From: Congeria kusceri
Lineage: Eukaryota > Mollusca > Bivalvia > Myida > Dreissenidae
Direction of reading: 5' to 3'
Assembly: GCA_027627225.1 (NCBI GenBank)
Contig: CM051033.1
Location: forward strand, 49,784,516 to 49,848,515
DNA length: 64,000 nt
Every line of letters starts with the position of its first letter. Position 1 is the stretch's first letter. Both the position numbers and the translations under genes were made by a program. Positions 1 to 11,424 of this stretch are shown here, piece by piece. The notes beneath the pieces were generated by a model, which saw only the letters and a list, made by a program, of their open reading frames with translations, did no database searches and was not told where the DNA came from.

Positions 1-960
1 GCAGACCGTACACAGAATGCAGTGCTTCTATTGAACCAAAGAGCCTGAGATTCTCAGAGTCAGTGCTTTTGATAAAATTCTTTATTTCGGAAATACTTCT
101 GATAAAAGTCTTTATTTCCGGAATATTTTCTTTGGAAATTTGCCTCATTGTTTATGCTGTTCGTAAATGAAAGAAAATTACATTTCAACTAGGTTATGTA
201 AAAGATTTTCTTGGAAAAAAGATTGAACTCATTAATAGATACATTTTATATCGACTGCACACAAAGGATGCATTTTCTTATTAATATAGAGATTTAAATA
301 TGTCCTTTTGGGGAAATATTACCTTAAGAATATGAAATGTCAAGTTCCATAGCTTTTTGGGCTAATGACTTGAATGTAAGGTCTGTTTAACTGTTCAAAT
401 CAAAGGCTTGAAATTCCTTGTTAACCTACCAGGTCTGCACATTGCGCATTTTCATTTATATGAAATGCTGTAGTTTATATTGGATACAGAGATATATATG
501 GAAAACATTGCATGTTTGTATGTACAAGCAAATGCATAACAAAAAGGTTCAATATACAGTTCCACCAATTCTGTTTCTTCCAGAAAAAAGGTTTTCCCCA
601 AATCAGATAAAAGCTAAGGGTCAGCTTTGCTTTTGAAGATAGAGTGAAGTTCCATTCAACAAATTTATGTTGATCTATCCACCTAATATAACTGTGGAAT
701 TCAAAATGAAAAGTCATTGTTGAAATAAGTGTGTCTATTAATAAATACATGTGCATAAAATATCAAGGAAGAGTAAATTAATTGAAATAATCATAAACTT
801 TCAAATTAAACTAGACAAAAATAGTGATTTCATCTATTTACAAAAATTACACATTGCTTGTCTTTTGCCCATTATTATGATAGTCTCAAAATATCAGCAA
901 TACAATAATCTCGCATATATTTACATTTAAACCAGCCTCAATAATAAGGGCACAGAGTCA
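1..960. other. AT-rich non-coding stretch
   Basis: I see no gene, RNA gene or recognisable repeat boundary here. The open frames are short, overlap on both strands and have no recognisable domain. Confidence 0.6.
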
Positions 961-962
961 TG

Positions 963-1765
963 CGCCCGAGATACTACGTAGTGTGCATGAGATACTAAGT
1001 CGTGAGCAAGAGATACTTATACGTGAGAACAAGATTCTAAGTCGCGAGCAATACATAACTACAGACCCTGTTACACTGTGGCAAATTTGAGCTACGAGTT
1101 CTGGCGAGATGTTACTCACCACAACTTGCCTGCTGTCATGCAGATATTTTACTCATGTCGTTATGTATCGCAGTGATGTCTTCGTATGTCGCCAGAACTC
1201 GCCAAGTTGCGGCGAGAATTTTTAAACCGTTTAAAATTACCGGCGACTTTTTTTATCGTAAACGTGGCGATGACATATCCAAGGAATCTCGCGCATTCTC
1301 GAACACATTCCGTAGACTTGTCTTCCCTTGTTGTAGTGTTTCGCCGTATATTATCGTTCTACGACATAACTCGAGTTTGCTGCGAGTTTGGGAGACTTGC
1401 CTACGACATCTGCTCGTGCGCATGTCGTCGCATGTCGTACAGACTCGTCCACACTCGTACATTCTCGAAGACAAGTCTTCAATTGTTGAACGATTGTTGA
1501 AAAGATATCATTTGCATATCGTACTAATATGTTGAAGAGAACTCGAACAAATGTCGTCTGGAAACAATTCCGCGACCAACTCGTCCACTTAACGGCGAGT
1601 TATAACTCGCCAGAACTACGGCGAGTTATAACTCGCCGGAATTTGCACAAAACTCGAAGCTCAAATTCACACCAGTGCCTTAAGTCATGAGGACGAGATA
1701 ACTTAGTCTTGAGCACGACATAACTAATATGTGTGAACGAAATACTAAGTCGTGCAAACGACATT
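963..1765. repeat. Minisatellite interrupted by an inserted element
   Basis: Units of about 22-25 bp built on 'gagatactaagtcgtgagca' occur at 963-1055 and resume at about 1683-1765, in degenerate form. The sequence between is the inverted-repeat element at 1064-1684. The array was therefore probably continuous before that insertion. Units of this general type are common in bivalve DNA (recalled, not searched). Confidence 0.6.
1064..1684. mobile_element. CG-rich inverted-repeat element, copy 1 of 3
   Basis: A segment of about 620 bp with long terminal inverted repeats. The left end runs from 'accctgttacactgtgg' through 'gagttctggcgag'. The right end mirrors it ('actcgccgga' ... 'caaattcacaccagtgcct'). 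The interior is unusually rich in CGA/TCG and keeps some frames open on both strands, but none resembles a protein. Homologous copies lie at about 20157-20750 and 27728-28404. The form is that of a non-autonomous DNA transposon (MITE-like). The superfamily was not determined. Confidence 0.7.
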
Positions 1766-1769
1766 ATCG

Positions 1770-2234
1770 GCCAATCAAATCAGTTCTTTGCACGTATGTA
1801 TGTAAAGTGTGGTCTGATCGGCTAATTATGTCGTGCGCATGAGTAGCTTATTAGCACGACTTTACCTTTTAATCACCAACAATCAAGGTTTAAAGCATAA
1901 AATATTATGTTTCATAGAAATACTAAAAGCTATGTGATCTTCTCAGTGCAGTTGCATTAAGAAAATGATAAAAGCCTCAACTTGTGCAGTACAAAGATGC
2001 TAAAACAAATTGTTCTGAAAAAAACTTTAGCCAACAGAAAGTTCCTTGTAAAATATGCCAAGGGCTTATCTGATGGTGATCGCTAATTTATTGCCTCAAT
2101 GCTGTGAATTTGACCCCACTTACCACTTCAGCACTTCATGGTATGTAAGGGAGTAACGGTACTGGCCGGCTCACTAGTAAACCAAATTTTGGGCTTGAGG
2201 AACAAACTGTAATTATACAATTATTTTTATCTCA
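1770..2234. other. Non-coding, nothing recognised
   Basis: AT-rich sequence without a supported feature. A reverse-oriented trace of the 'tcgtgcgcatgag' minisatellite motif is seen near 1840-1860. Confidence 0.5.
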
Positions 2235-2370
2235 GATTGCATACACTCTTGTCATATTATGTACTCCCTGTTTTATCCGTTATACTATGCCAGTAATAAT
2301 GCGTTAATTTAAGATTTGTTTGAGAAATTCCCCCCTTGAAGCTGTTTTTGATGACATAGTCCCTTTCAAG
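2235..2370 (-). mobile_element. Fragment of the TTAA-type MITE also found at 17992-18472
   Basis: Read on the minus strand this begins 'aaagggactatgtcatc' and continues with the same order of motifs as the left arm of the 18-kb MITE: a run of 'gggg' followed by 'aatttct', then 'actggca', then 'ataacgg.taaaacaggg', then 'agagtgta.gca'. Only about 135 bp align. The inner part and the other end are missing or too diverged to see. Confidence 0.6.
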
Positions 2371-5300
2371 TGCACATACGACGTGTTATGCAGCAGAGGT
2401 CTCTTTTTTGAAACTACCAATTTTTGATTTTACGCAATGTATTTTCCACAGCTAATGTTTTATTAACGTAGCATGATTTTCCATTTTTGTCAACTTTATG
2501 GTCCGTCCAATATACTTTTTCGTAAGATTTCATTTAGCTGCATAGTTATATTAGACATGATATGACTCTCGGCTCGTGTGTTTGCAATTTTCTCGTACAT
2601 TTGTTCAAAACAAGAAAACACTAATGCTCTTGTGAATTATTATTTCATCTCAGGAAAATCTTAACATAACAGTCGGAAGTGCAAAATAATTGGATGATGA
2701 TAAGCAAAGACGGTTTAAAGTTTTCCTTATTTTTTGCTCACATATTATAACGTGTTTATGTGAACATAAACATAGATGGTAAATTTAGCAATACGAATGT
2801 CAATAGTTTGCAATTTGACCAGAAACGTATTTCTAATTGCGTCCTGTATTATTAAACATCACGGTAAAACATATGCATGTAGTTGGTGACATTATTTATT
2901 TATAGGAATACATTATAATTAAGTACATTCAATTTTTTGATAAGATTAATGTATGCTTTTCCCGGGTTGCATCATCTATTTTAGCACTCAAATGTACTTA
3001 GCCATACGATTCGCTTGTTGATTTAGCAATCTGGTGGTCATGTTTGTTTTCTAGAGGAATGTTTTTATAGAGAGCAAAACAGTATTGAACAAATATAATG
3101 ATGATATATTATGAATGCATGTATGTGCTATAATTTAGCATTCCAATATTTTAGGCCTGATTATATTTGTCAGATAATTCTAAATAATAAGACATATCTG
3201 ATCAAGTCTCTAAGGTCAGAAATACAGCGACACTAATTTGTATTTAGTAGAGTAATAAGATCTAAAAATATCGCCACTTGAAGGTTACATAAGGTCATTC
3301 ATTTGTCTGATATACGAGTATGTAATCAACAGCTCTGGTCAGGCACGTTTTGTTCAATAATCATCCGACATAACTTATGCAAAGACCTCTGTTGACGTTA
3401 AAGCTATAGTTCGTAACACTTTCAGATTCAATAAGTTCTATCAGTTTAGGAACTCAAATAAAGTGTGTTATAACGCCGATACAGTGTTGGAAATGTCATA
3501 GTTCGTTTTTCCTGAAACGTAGTGGTCACTTTCACAGAGTGTTTGTAATAAAGGGTACAGACGCTGGCGATATTACGGCAATGCACATAATAATAAAAAA
3601 TTAAATCATCTTAATGGTGTGATATAAATTGTTATCAATATTCTCGTCATTACAACATCAATAGTATATGTACATGTATATGACATTAACGACAATTTCA
3701 TTCATTTTTAATTACAGCATATGCATATTTGCGCATATCCGACGTGTTGTATTTAACAAAACATTGTTTTCGACAGGCGAGTTACTTATGATATCAATAA
3801 TGCATCAAACTAATAGTCTGCAACAATGTATAACAGTATTTGGTTCATGCATTTTCTGATTAAAACAGCAAACAAGATTTTTAGTATTTGTGTAGTCTTA
3901 ATGGCAGTACTAATTGGTCAGAACTGTGTATCGCATTTGTGCTCTGTACGTATACCATTATGATAATTACCGGTTATTTGTTGTTCTAGTTCAAGAACAT
4001 TTCACGAGTTCATTCTAAATATTTATTTTCACTTGTTTACACTAATCCAAAGGCTCGCCATGTATCTTTGTAAACAGAGCAGGTTCTCAATATTTAACAT
4101 AGCCATGAACATAAGTGCGTTGTGTTTTTGACTAATTCTTCAATACATATTCGGTACAAAATCCGCATAATTCATATAAGAAAATCCGTTAGTAAAATGA
4201 GGATATACTGTCTTATGGTTTGACATTTGTTTTATTACATGCTTTGTAGTGAAATACGGAATGTTATTCGTGAAAATAAATATGATATTTCCACTGTTGG
4301 AACAGAGAAAATTTTCAGTGAAAATATTGCACAAAAACAACGGTTTTTCTATAAATAACAAAGCTTTACTAGAAGAGTTTTACCTTCCTTGGCAAATTTA
4401 TATGCATGTACAGTATTTGAATACATACATACACATTAATAAATTAAACAAAATATAATAAAGCGCCAAAGACGCACAAAGTATGCCCTTTTTTCCATCA
4501 TACTAATGATTGACACTTTTGGAATCATTCATGGCGTCAGTTAAGACTTCATTCATGACGTCATAATACACAAACTTGTGACGTTTAAGCATATCTCCTG
4601 CATTCGTATTAATTTTTTATCCAAAATCATACAACAAAATTAAAATGTATTTATTATGGTGAATGATCGAATTTTAGTTCATTCGTGATCATATAAAATT
4701 ATAGTTTTACTCAGGGCAACGCGACTCGTGAGTTTTTTTTTCTATAATTACTCGTGAAATAAAATTCACCGAAATCTAAAAATATCCCTTATATATTGCA
4801 CATGTTATAGCAAATATATTATAATATTGACAATTAATGATTACTAAGTGCGTTAATTAATACTTAGAGACCTGTACTTACTGACATATTCGCCACATTT
4901 AGGCCATTCACTTTACAAAACTCAAAACAATTACTCGTTATCAGACGATTTTATATCGGTTCCCTGGTTTGATAAGATGAAAACGAATTAATGTTTATTC
5001 TACTATGGTATACGATTTATTCATCATCAATGACGGTCACGAAAATCTAGACCCATCGTTTCCGCATAATAACGTACGCGTCTTGAAATACAAAAATAAA
5101 GTCCGGGGCATCTTATAGAAGTTCGATTTAGAACGTACGTAAGAGCACCACGCCTACGTATAAGTGCAATTAACATTAGTTTCAAATGTCACCGGGCTGC
5201 GTTAAGAACGTTATTGGCCAATGTATCATAGCGCTCCTTAAAATATGAAATAAACTATAGACACTTGGTACGATAATAAATCAGTCCGATAGCACAATAC

Positions 5301-5980
5301 ATCATGTTTATGGTTCGATATAATTGTTAGGCAGACTGTCGCCAACTCTTAATGTATTCATTAAACATGTTACATAATTAACTCATTTCCAATGGCAATG
5401 AAAGTAATCCGTATGAAAGGATCCACTTTTTACTCGATAAGGCCATTTCTTTGCTCTACACCACATTATTGTATTGCATTTACATATTTTACAAAGTATT
5501 ATATGAGGCGCATTGAGTGTTTCCTAAAACGCAATAAAAGAGAAAATCATCGTGTTAAACAAATGGTCGCGGAGTGCCTTTTAGTTTCAATTAAATTGAA
5601 TATTCGTTAATATATGCATGTCGTGTGTCATTGTCAAACGTCACTCTACGTCTGTAGTCTGTTCGGGAGAAAAAAACAAATGGAAGCATACTTGCAGCTG
5701 TTCGTGGAAGCTTTAGGGTCATGTAGTAATGTGAATGCTCGTTTTACTATGTCATTTATCGTTGATTTATTCACATTTAATATTCCGTATTGTCACTGTG
5801 ACATGTAAGCATGCACTTTGTTTGATATGTTGTCTTTTGTCATAATATTATTCTTATTTATTTGACACACAACGTCCACTGAAATTGCACAATCAACATT
5901 TAATATGTGTTATTATACACAAAACTCATTTTTCTCCAATAAGGACAATTTAAATTATTGAAATAATATAGAGTGTAGCG
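2371..5980. other. Long non-coding stretch
   Basis: No coding region, RNA gene or clear repeat was found in these 3.6 kb. Frames at 4140-4458 and 5392-5808 are short, have no domain and no convincing splice context. Confidence 0.5.
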
Positions 5981-5982
5981 TT

Positions 5983-6171
5983 TTAAAGGGACTTGTATAT
6001 ATAGATTTTTGTATTGTTTAAGTATGCCCTTAAATGTCTTAACATGACATATTGAATCTTCGGAGCTAAAGGGCTCAAGTATAATAACAAGAAAAGTATT
6101 ATTTTTTAAGAAAAGAATAAACAACCGTTGCTTCCACCGGGTTTCGTGAATCTGTGAATAGGTCCCTTTAA
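5983..6171. mobile_element. Possible small TTAA-flanked MITE
   Basis: The ends read TTAA-AGGGAC at 5983-5992 and GTCCCT-TTAA at 6162-6171. This gives a 6-bp inverted terminus flanked by identical TTAA tetranucleotides and an element of about 181 bp. TTAA target duplication is the hallmark of piggyBac-type insertion. The right end also reads 'aggtccctttaa', resembling the termini of the 18-kb MITE. The very short inverted repeat limits confidence. Confidence 0.4.
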
Positions 6172-6560
6172 AAAGTATACTTCAATTACAAACACATTAT
6201 TAAGACGTGTTGTCTTTTGACGAGTACAGCCTATCAAACGTCTTTCTAACAAATAATCACAATACACTCAGCAACTTTCCCCGCCAGGTTTGGAATTTAT
6301 TTAACAACGTCATAAGAACAACAGTGCATGCACATGATGTGAACATCTTACGTATAATAACACGGTGTGAACACTGAACAGTTCCCTTGTTTCCGCCAAC
6401 TTTGGAGTTGATGAATGCGAGTTAATGACAGACAGACTTTGTCGTCTTAAAGCGATGTTACAAATTTGGTTATGACAACAATAAGTGATTTCCTTTAAGA
6501 TAGGAATTTCCCAAGACATCTCATTTGGAAAACTATGTACTATTATTATCTAGCAGAAAT

Positions 6561-6664
6561 GCATGATTTGATTTTAAGTTAATGGTATGCATTCAAAATA
6601 CACATACAATATACTTTGTATATGTATTTTGAATGTATACATTTAACTTAAAAGCATATCATGT
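6561..6664. repeat. Near-perfect foldback, 49-bp arms and 6-bp loop
   Basis: The arm at 6561-6609 is complementary to 6616-6664 with about seven mismatches. The core is 'attcaaaatacacatacaa' against 'ttgtatatgtattttgaat'. It lies about 210 bp beyond the GPCR stop codon, so a transcript of that gene with a long 3' UTR would contain this hairpin. It could equally be a tiny MITE. Confidence 0.75.
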
Positions 6665-6870
6665 ATGTCTGCAACATAAAACATGAGAACACAATGAGCA
6701 AACTTTTCCTGTATTTTTATGTAAATAAACATAGTCGACAGTAAACATAAACATATAGCCACAATATTGTTACAAAAACAACCATGAATTTGGAAGAAAA
6801 ATAACAACAGATTGCCATGTAGTTTCAAAAGTTTCGATCCAAGGCTATCTTGTTTAACCATGATTCCCGA

Positions 6871-7992
6871 TCACGTGACCTGCGTAAGAGTAGCATGCAG
6901 CTGATCGTTTCTTATATGTGCAGATATATATGCCTGTCGCGTTCCACGATTGATATTCAATCTACAAAACAAGCGAATAAATGTACGTCTAAACTCCTGA
7001 CTCATTGTGCAGTAGAGAACAAAGTTTATACCACTATTCACTAAGGCGAACATGTCCATCGTATCACCCAATGGAATGTAAATCTGCTCAAAGAATTGTT
7101 CTTTAAATATACAAAACAGTATTAACACACCTTGCGGTAACTCCGTTATCAAAAACAACACAATCACAATAAGAAGCATAATCGTTGTGCGAGACATGTG
7201 AATGGTCCTTGTTGATTGTTGACCAGAAACGGTGCTATCGCTGGAGGACCTTGAATGAACAAACCGTGATGTATTCAGAGTAATCAAAAGAAGCGATCCG
7301 TAGATGATTATCAGGAAACATGGGATTATCTTAGCAAGGCAACTGTACAAAATCAGTCCTACCAGGAGTATCGGTTTCTCCTTTCCGGAACCGAGGTTCA
7401 ATGGTTCGAATATATACGCGCCCCCTGATGTCTCTAACAGTGTATGACTTAGGTAATTGGGAATCATTACTGAAATGGATGCTATCACAATAATGCAGAC
7501 CACCAGTCTTGCTCTTATTAATCGCCGTATTCTTGTCAGGTTCCCTTTGGCAGGTGAATGTATGTGATGATGGCGAAACATTGCCAAGGCTACTGCTAAC
7601 CATATCGATATAGTGTGGGCCGTTGCGGAGACGTTCAAATAAACCAGCAAGAAATGCATCCATCCCCAGCTGTTTTTATCGGGTGTAATTTCCGTCGCAG
7701 GATATTGGCAGTAGAAATGGATTGCGAATGGGATATATGATATCATTGTTGTCATATCGAACACCGCCAACCACGTCAGTATACAGTTAATTGGTGTTTG
7801 CATTTTCTTCCGAGTTAGAACGATTATATTGATGCTGTTAAGTGGTATTCCGATAGCGCAAATAACCAGACTAATATATCCGTGCAGTATGCTATAGGAC
7901 TCACTGTAATCATCCAAGACGCTCCGTCGAAACTGAATATCCCATGGATGAATTGATGGTATGCTAATGTTTGTAATCATTGTTGTATTCAT
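6871..7992 (-). CDS. Rhodopsin-class neuropeptide GPCR, myosuppressin/FMRFamide receptor-like
   Basis: The 373-residue protein (ATG at 7992, stop at 6871) has seven hydrophobic segments, roughly residues 35-59, 68-92, 109-139, 159-179, 208-236, 267-296 and 308-329, with an extracellular N-terminus carrying two N-glycosylation sequons (NTT, NIS). TM1 has the family GxPLNS motif with Asn52. TM2 has LAVFD with Asp79. TM6 ends in ITELPQG. TM7 reads NSGINFVLYC followed by QEFRRTF. The TM6 and TM7 signatures and the absence of a canonical DRY box (here MFRHHH after TM3) are typical of myosuppressin, DMSR-1-like and sex-peptide receptors, which couple peptide ligands to G proteins at the plasma membrane. 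The reading frame is uninterrupted. The open frame continues upstream of the ATG to about 8015 without another ATG, so an upstream coding exon is possible (see 8837-8849). Class is well supported; the ligand is not identifiable. Confidence 0.88.
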   Translation of the reverse strand: MNTTMITNISIPSIHPWDIQFRRSVLDDYSESYSILHGYISLVICAIGIPLNSINIIVLTRKKMQTPINCILTWLAVFDMTTMISYIPFAIHFYCQYPATEITPDKNSWGWMHFLLVYLNVSATAHTISIWLAVALAMFRHHHIHSPAKGNLTRIRRLIRARLVVCIIVIASISVMIPNYLSHTLLETSGGAYIFEPLNLGSGKEKPILLVGLILYSCLAKIIPCFLIIIYGSLLLITLNTSRFVHSRSSSDSTVSGQQSTRTIHMSRTTIMLLIVIVLFLITELPQGVLILFCIFKEQFFEQIYIPLGDTMDMFALVNSGINFVLYCTMSQEFRRTFIRLFCRLNINRGTRQAYISAHIRNDQLHATLTQVT

Positions 7993-8836
7993 GACTGCAA
8001 TGACACCCACATGATGCACTATAAAGACGTTCCGTCAAAGTAAGCAGTTAGGTCAAACACTTATTCCGAGAACAGAATTCCATAGCTAGCATATCGAACG
8101 GAACACGTGTAATAACATTAAAAGCTATTATATTATATCCACGTTAGATATAAATCCTCACTAACTACCGCTACCATGCCAACACTTCAGGTGTTGATAA
8201 TGTGCTGCAGCTTTTAACTTAGTGCAAATATATGTCCATGGTATGTTAACAAAGGTAGTATCGGAAACAACGATTGGTCTATCGTTGGCGTTCAACTAAG
8301 CAATGGTTGTGTCACATTGTGAATACCGGTTTATATTGCATGTTAACAATCGGTATTGCGCTCGGGGTGAGCTGTATTCAACTGGTTCACTGATGAATTC
8401 AGCGCACGGCTTTTCCCTGAAAATACCAATGAATGGTAGATTTAGGTTTGGATGGTGAGAACAAGTAAATTTGTATTGAATGCCTCTGCATGTGTCGAAA
8501 GTACTTTATAGTTTGTGGTGGTACCATTACATATAGCAATTGAATTCTCAGTCGATCTACAACAAAAATATTATACTGTATATCTACATAAAACAATGCA
8601 TCTTTACAACACATTTAATTATCTAAAGTATTTACTAATTATGATCTAAAACTTATTATAACAGAAATGTATTGACCATAATACAACATGATTCAGTAGT
8701 TCAAAACAAAGCATTGGATAGGTTATGTTACAACAGATGATATAACTAAATACCTTAAAATAAATTTAATTGTGTAATTAATGCAGAATATACGAGTAGA
8801 TATATAATAATGAAATATAATAGAGTACATACTTAC

Positions 8837-8900
8837 CGTTATTGTGCATGAGTCCACTGCATATGCAAACAAAGCGTTCTCGTTCCTCCTTTAATATACA
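8837..8900 (-). other. Candidate first exon of the GPCR gene
   Basis: On the minus strand a strong splice donor (ACG|GTAAGTATG, GT at 8836-8835) follows an ATG at 8849. Joining this short frame (ATG CAC AAT AAC G) to the acceptor-like 'ctttatag' just before 8018 keeps the GPCR frame open and would add about 13 residues before the ATG used here. A 'tatatta' box sits upstream at about 8890-8897. No transcript evidence is available. A non-coding first exon is the alternative. Confidence 0.4.
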
Positions 8901-10395
8901 CGTTAATTTAAATGTTATGCTACACAAACACCTTCAATAAATAGAACCATGTTCCTGCCAAGTAGATTTTTTAAAGATAATGACATGTTATCTCTATGAA
9001 AGTGTATATCTTAATGTTGAAAGCGACATTACCGGCATTAAGACGAGTTCCTTGTGACACCCATCGATATGTGCGCTTGCACGCGTTAACTCTTATACCG
9101 TATCTTACAATAAAACGCAATACTGAAATTGCCTACTTGGATATCGGAGATTGCTGGTACATTATAAATGCTGCCGTTAGGAACATTTATTTTATACAAT
9201 AGTGCATTTGCATTTTACAATTTGAATTAATGTATTTTACGGTGCAGTACCGATTAATAAATCTTGTGTGTGTGTTGTTGTGTTTAGGTTTTGTTTACAA
9301 GAGAATTGCACTTGAATATATTACTGGGTCATTTTAAAGTCCTTACATTTCGTTAGTAGCAATGCGTTATAAAAATATAGTGATATGCTGTTTCATTTTG
9401 CTTACGTGAATCAGGCAGTTTTAACAAAACATTGTTTTTATTTTGATATTAATTTATTTAAAATTGACTTATGCACAAACGAGCTAATTAGAAGGCCGTA
9501 ATCAAATAGGTAGAATGTAACTAAACTGTGATTTACAGTTACAATTACACACACAAAATGCTGATTTAGAAATAGATTTGGTTATTGTTCTTGGTACGCA
9601 AATATTTGTATAATTTTTATATGTTAGAGAAGTAGCATATAAATCAACGGCATAACGGAGTCCTAGCGTAATTAATACTGTCATGTTTAATGTATAAAAT
9701 AATAGTATCGTATATTAGCTTAGATATAAGCTTTGAAATTAGAATGTCTTCAGTAAACTGACCCACGTATTTCTTGTTAAATATGCGTTGATTACTCTAG
9801 CACGAAAATAAACAAATAACACACGACTCATCGCCATTCTCGAAGAAATTCTTCGGAATTAACAGTAAACAGTATTGTCGAGCATGGGAATCAGGGAAAT
9901 GAAAACGAGACCCGCTGTAAATATTATTTAATATTTTATGGAAAGAATCGCTATCGACAAGTTTGCAGCATGTGTAAGGAACTATAAAATGTATAGGCAC
10001 ATGGATATCCAATGCGATCTTGCAAAACAAACAAACCTGTTAACTAATAAATATATGCGTGATGATTTTCTTTTAATATGGACATACTTGCATTATGATG
10101 ATGGGGGTTAGGGCGATACATCACTGATGATATTATAAAAATAAAACATGACTACATCATTTTCAAAATGCACTTATTTCGACTGAAAATTCCCATCACA
10201 TATGCCATGTTACTTTCCAAGTAAAATAACATGTTTGTCTTCAATATTTTTTCCGAATTGTGTACACTTTTAAAATGCGTACGTTTGAGATGCTAGATTT
10301 AACATACGGTAAATAACGTCTGTTGCATGAAACACTTCCTTGATCCGGTTAATTACTTTTAAATAAGGTCATGTATTATCATTTAAATAAGGTCA
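8901..10395. other. Non-coding upstream region
   Basis: AT-rich with no gene or repeat boundary recognised. If the GPCR first exon is real, distal promoter sequence would lie at the start of this stretch. Confidence 0.5.
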
Positions 10396-10410
10396 TGCAT
10401 TGCCATTTGA

Positions 10411-10595
10411 GCCGGGCCCGGCTAGCTCAGTTGGTAGAGCGCTAGATTATTAATCCGCAGATCGTGAGTTCGAGCCCCAACCCGGCCACATAACTTGTGT
10501 GGGGATTGGTCATGAAATTATTTATACGGCCATTCTCCACCTACCTCTGATTTAAGTAGTGCAGTTGTCATTTACTAACATAGGTATGTGCACGT
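10411..10595 (+). mobile_element. SINE, 5' half (tRNA-derived head)
   Basis: The head at 10416-10488 looks like a tRNA: 'tagctcagttggtagagcg' (box A region) and 'gagttcgagccc' (box B), but acceptor and T-stem pairs are mismatched, so it is not a functional tRNA gene. The body continues with 'ccattctccacctacctctg', a conserved SINE central region known from molluscs (recalled). The element stops at 10595, where a foldback element begins, and resumes at 11288. Confidence 0.7.
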
Positions 10596-10724
10596 ATTGT
10601 GCGATTTTATTTACCTGGCACTCATAATATTCCGTTTAATTTCGTAAATATTTTTTAAGCTACTAACTCAGATAGGAGAAGTAGACGCGAATATGTATCG
10701 ACTAAATCTTTATTCCGTTACAGT

Positions 10725-10800
10725 TGATACTGTAGTGCAGTGGTAAGGACGCATATTTGTAAGCATGATGTTTTGGGTTCAAATCCCAGAACAGGCACCT
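10725..10800 (+). repeat. tRNA-like sequence in left arm of foldback element
   Basis: 'gtgcagtggtaaggacgc' resembles a D-arm and 'gggttcaaatcccag' is a self-complementary T-arm with a box B. The acceptor stem does not pair convincingly, so I treat it as a tRNA-derived relic rather than a gene. Confidence 0.5.
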
Positions 10801-11074
10801 TTAATTTATTTGATATATTTATTTTATTTTATTTATTTTAATGAATCATTTTGCAGACGTCATTACACGGAATGTCATCATCGACATCGAATCTGACAAA
10901 AAAGAGATATGCACCGATATTGTGAGCGAAACAGAGTCGATGTGAATGCATTTTTATGTAGATAAAGTGAATTAACTAAGTACAATAAAACAAATGGAAA
11001 AGGGTAAAACCGCTATAATAAAGAAAAATGTCATGAGAATAAGTGATGTTAAAGAAAACGAAAATAAGAAAAAA

Positions 11075-11155
11075 GAAAGATTTTTGGCTGGATTTGAACC
11101 ACAGACATTGTGATTCAAAGTCTAAAAACTATCCACCGCGCCACTACTTGACACT
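11075..11155 (-). repeat. tRNA-like sequence in right arm of foldback element
   Basis: On the minus strand: 'agtggcgcggtggatag' (D-arm-like), 'actttgaatc' in the anticodon-loop position (as in Gln-type tRNAs), and 'gtggttcaaatccagcc' (box B). Acceptor pairing is poor. It is the mirror-image counterpart of 10725-10800. Confidence 0.5.
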
Positions 11156-11287
11156 TGTTGATGGGTTTTTTTGTTATATGACTATGAAATCCGTGCTTTA
11201 CACGCTAGATAATCGTTACACCGATATAAATAAAACAGCCGAGCGCTACCGGAGATTAATGAGTGCCAGGTCAATAAAATCGCACTA

Positions 11288-11420
11288 TACTGGTAAACCG
11301 GTTAGATCGGCTAACCTTGCCCAGGAAAAGTGTGAGTAGGTTAACTTACCGCCGTGATATGACTGAAATACTGTTAAAAACGGCGAAAAATCCAAACACA
11401 CAAACAAACAAACAAGCAAA
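11288..11420 (+). mobile_element. SINE, 3' half
   Basis: 'actggtaaaccgg' ... 'gtgtgagtaggttaac' ... 'gactgaaatactgttaaaa' followed by an (aaac)n-type tail is the 3' body of the SINE whose head is at 10411. Possible flanking duplication: 'cattgccattt' before the head and 'cattaccaatt' after the tail, 9 of 11 matching. Confidence 0.65.
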
Positions 11421-11424
11421 CATT

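Larger units (their letters stand above)
10596..11287. mobile_element. Foldback element with tRNA-like sequence in both arms
   Basis: The termini are 27-bp inverted repeats with one mismatch: 'gtgcgattttatttacc' plus 'tggcactcat' on the left and the complement at 11261-11287. The element of about 690 bp splits a SINE. In each arm, about 125-130 bp from the tip, lies a tRNA-like sequence with a good box B: plus strand near 10725-10800 and minus strand near 11075-11155. The rest of the arms align only weakly. A clean target-site duplication is not obvious (left flank ends 'gtatt', right flank begins 'tatac'). Confidence 0.7.

Noticed and set aside
1155..1535. 126-residue and overlapping frames on both strands
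   Set aside because: They lie within the CG-rich inverted-repeat element; similar frames in the other copies are not conserved as protein.
7331..7663. 110-residue minus-strand frame
   Set aside because: Shadow frame of the GPCR coding sequence.
10416..10488. tRNA gene
   Set aside because: The T-stem and acceptor stem have several mismatches, and the sequence continues into a SINE body; it is a tRNA-derived SINE head.
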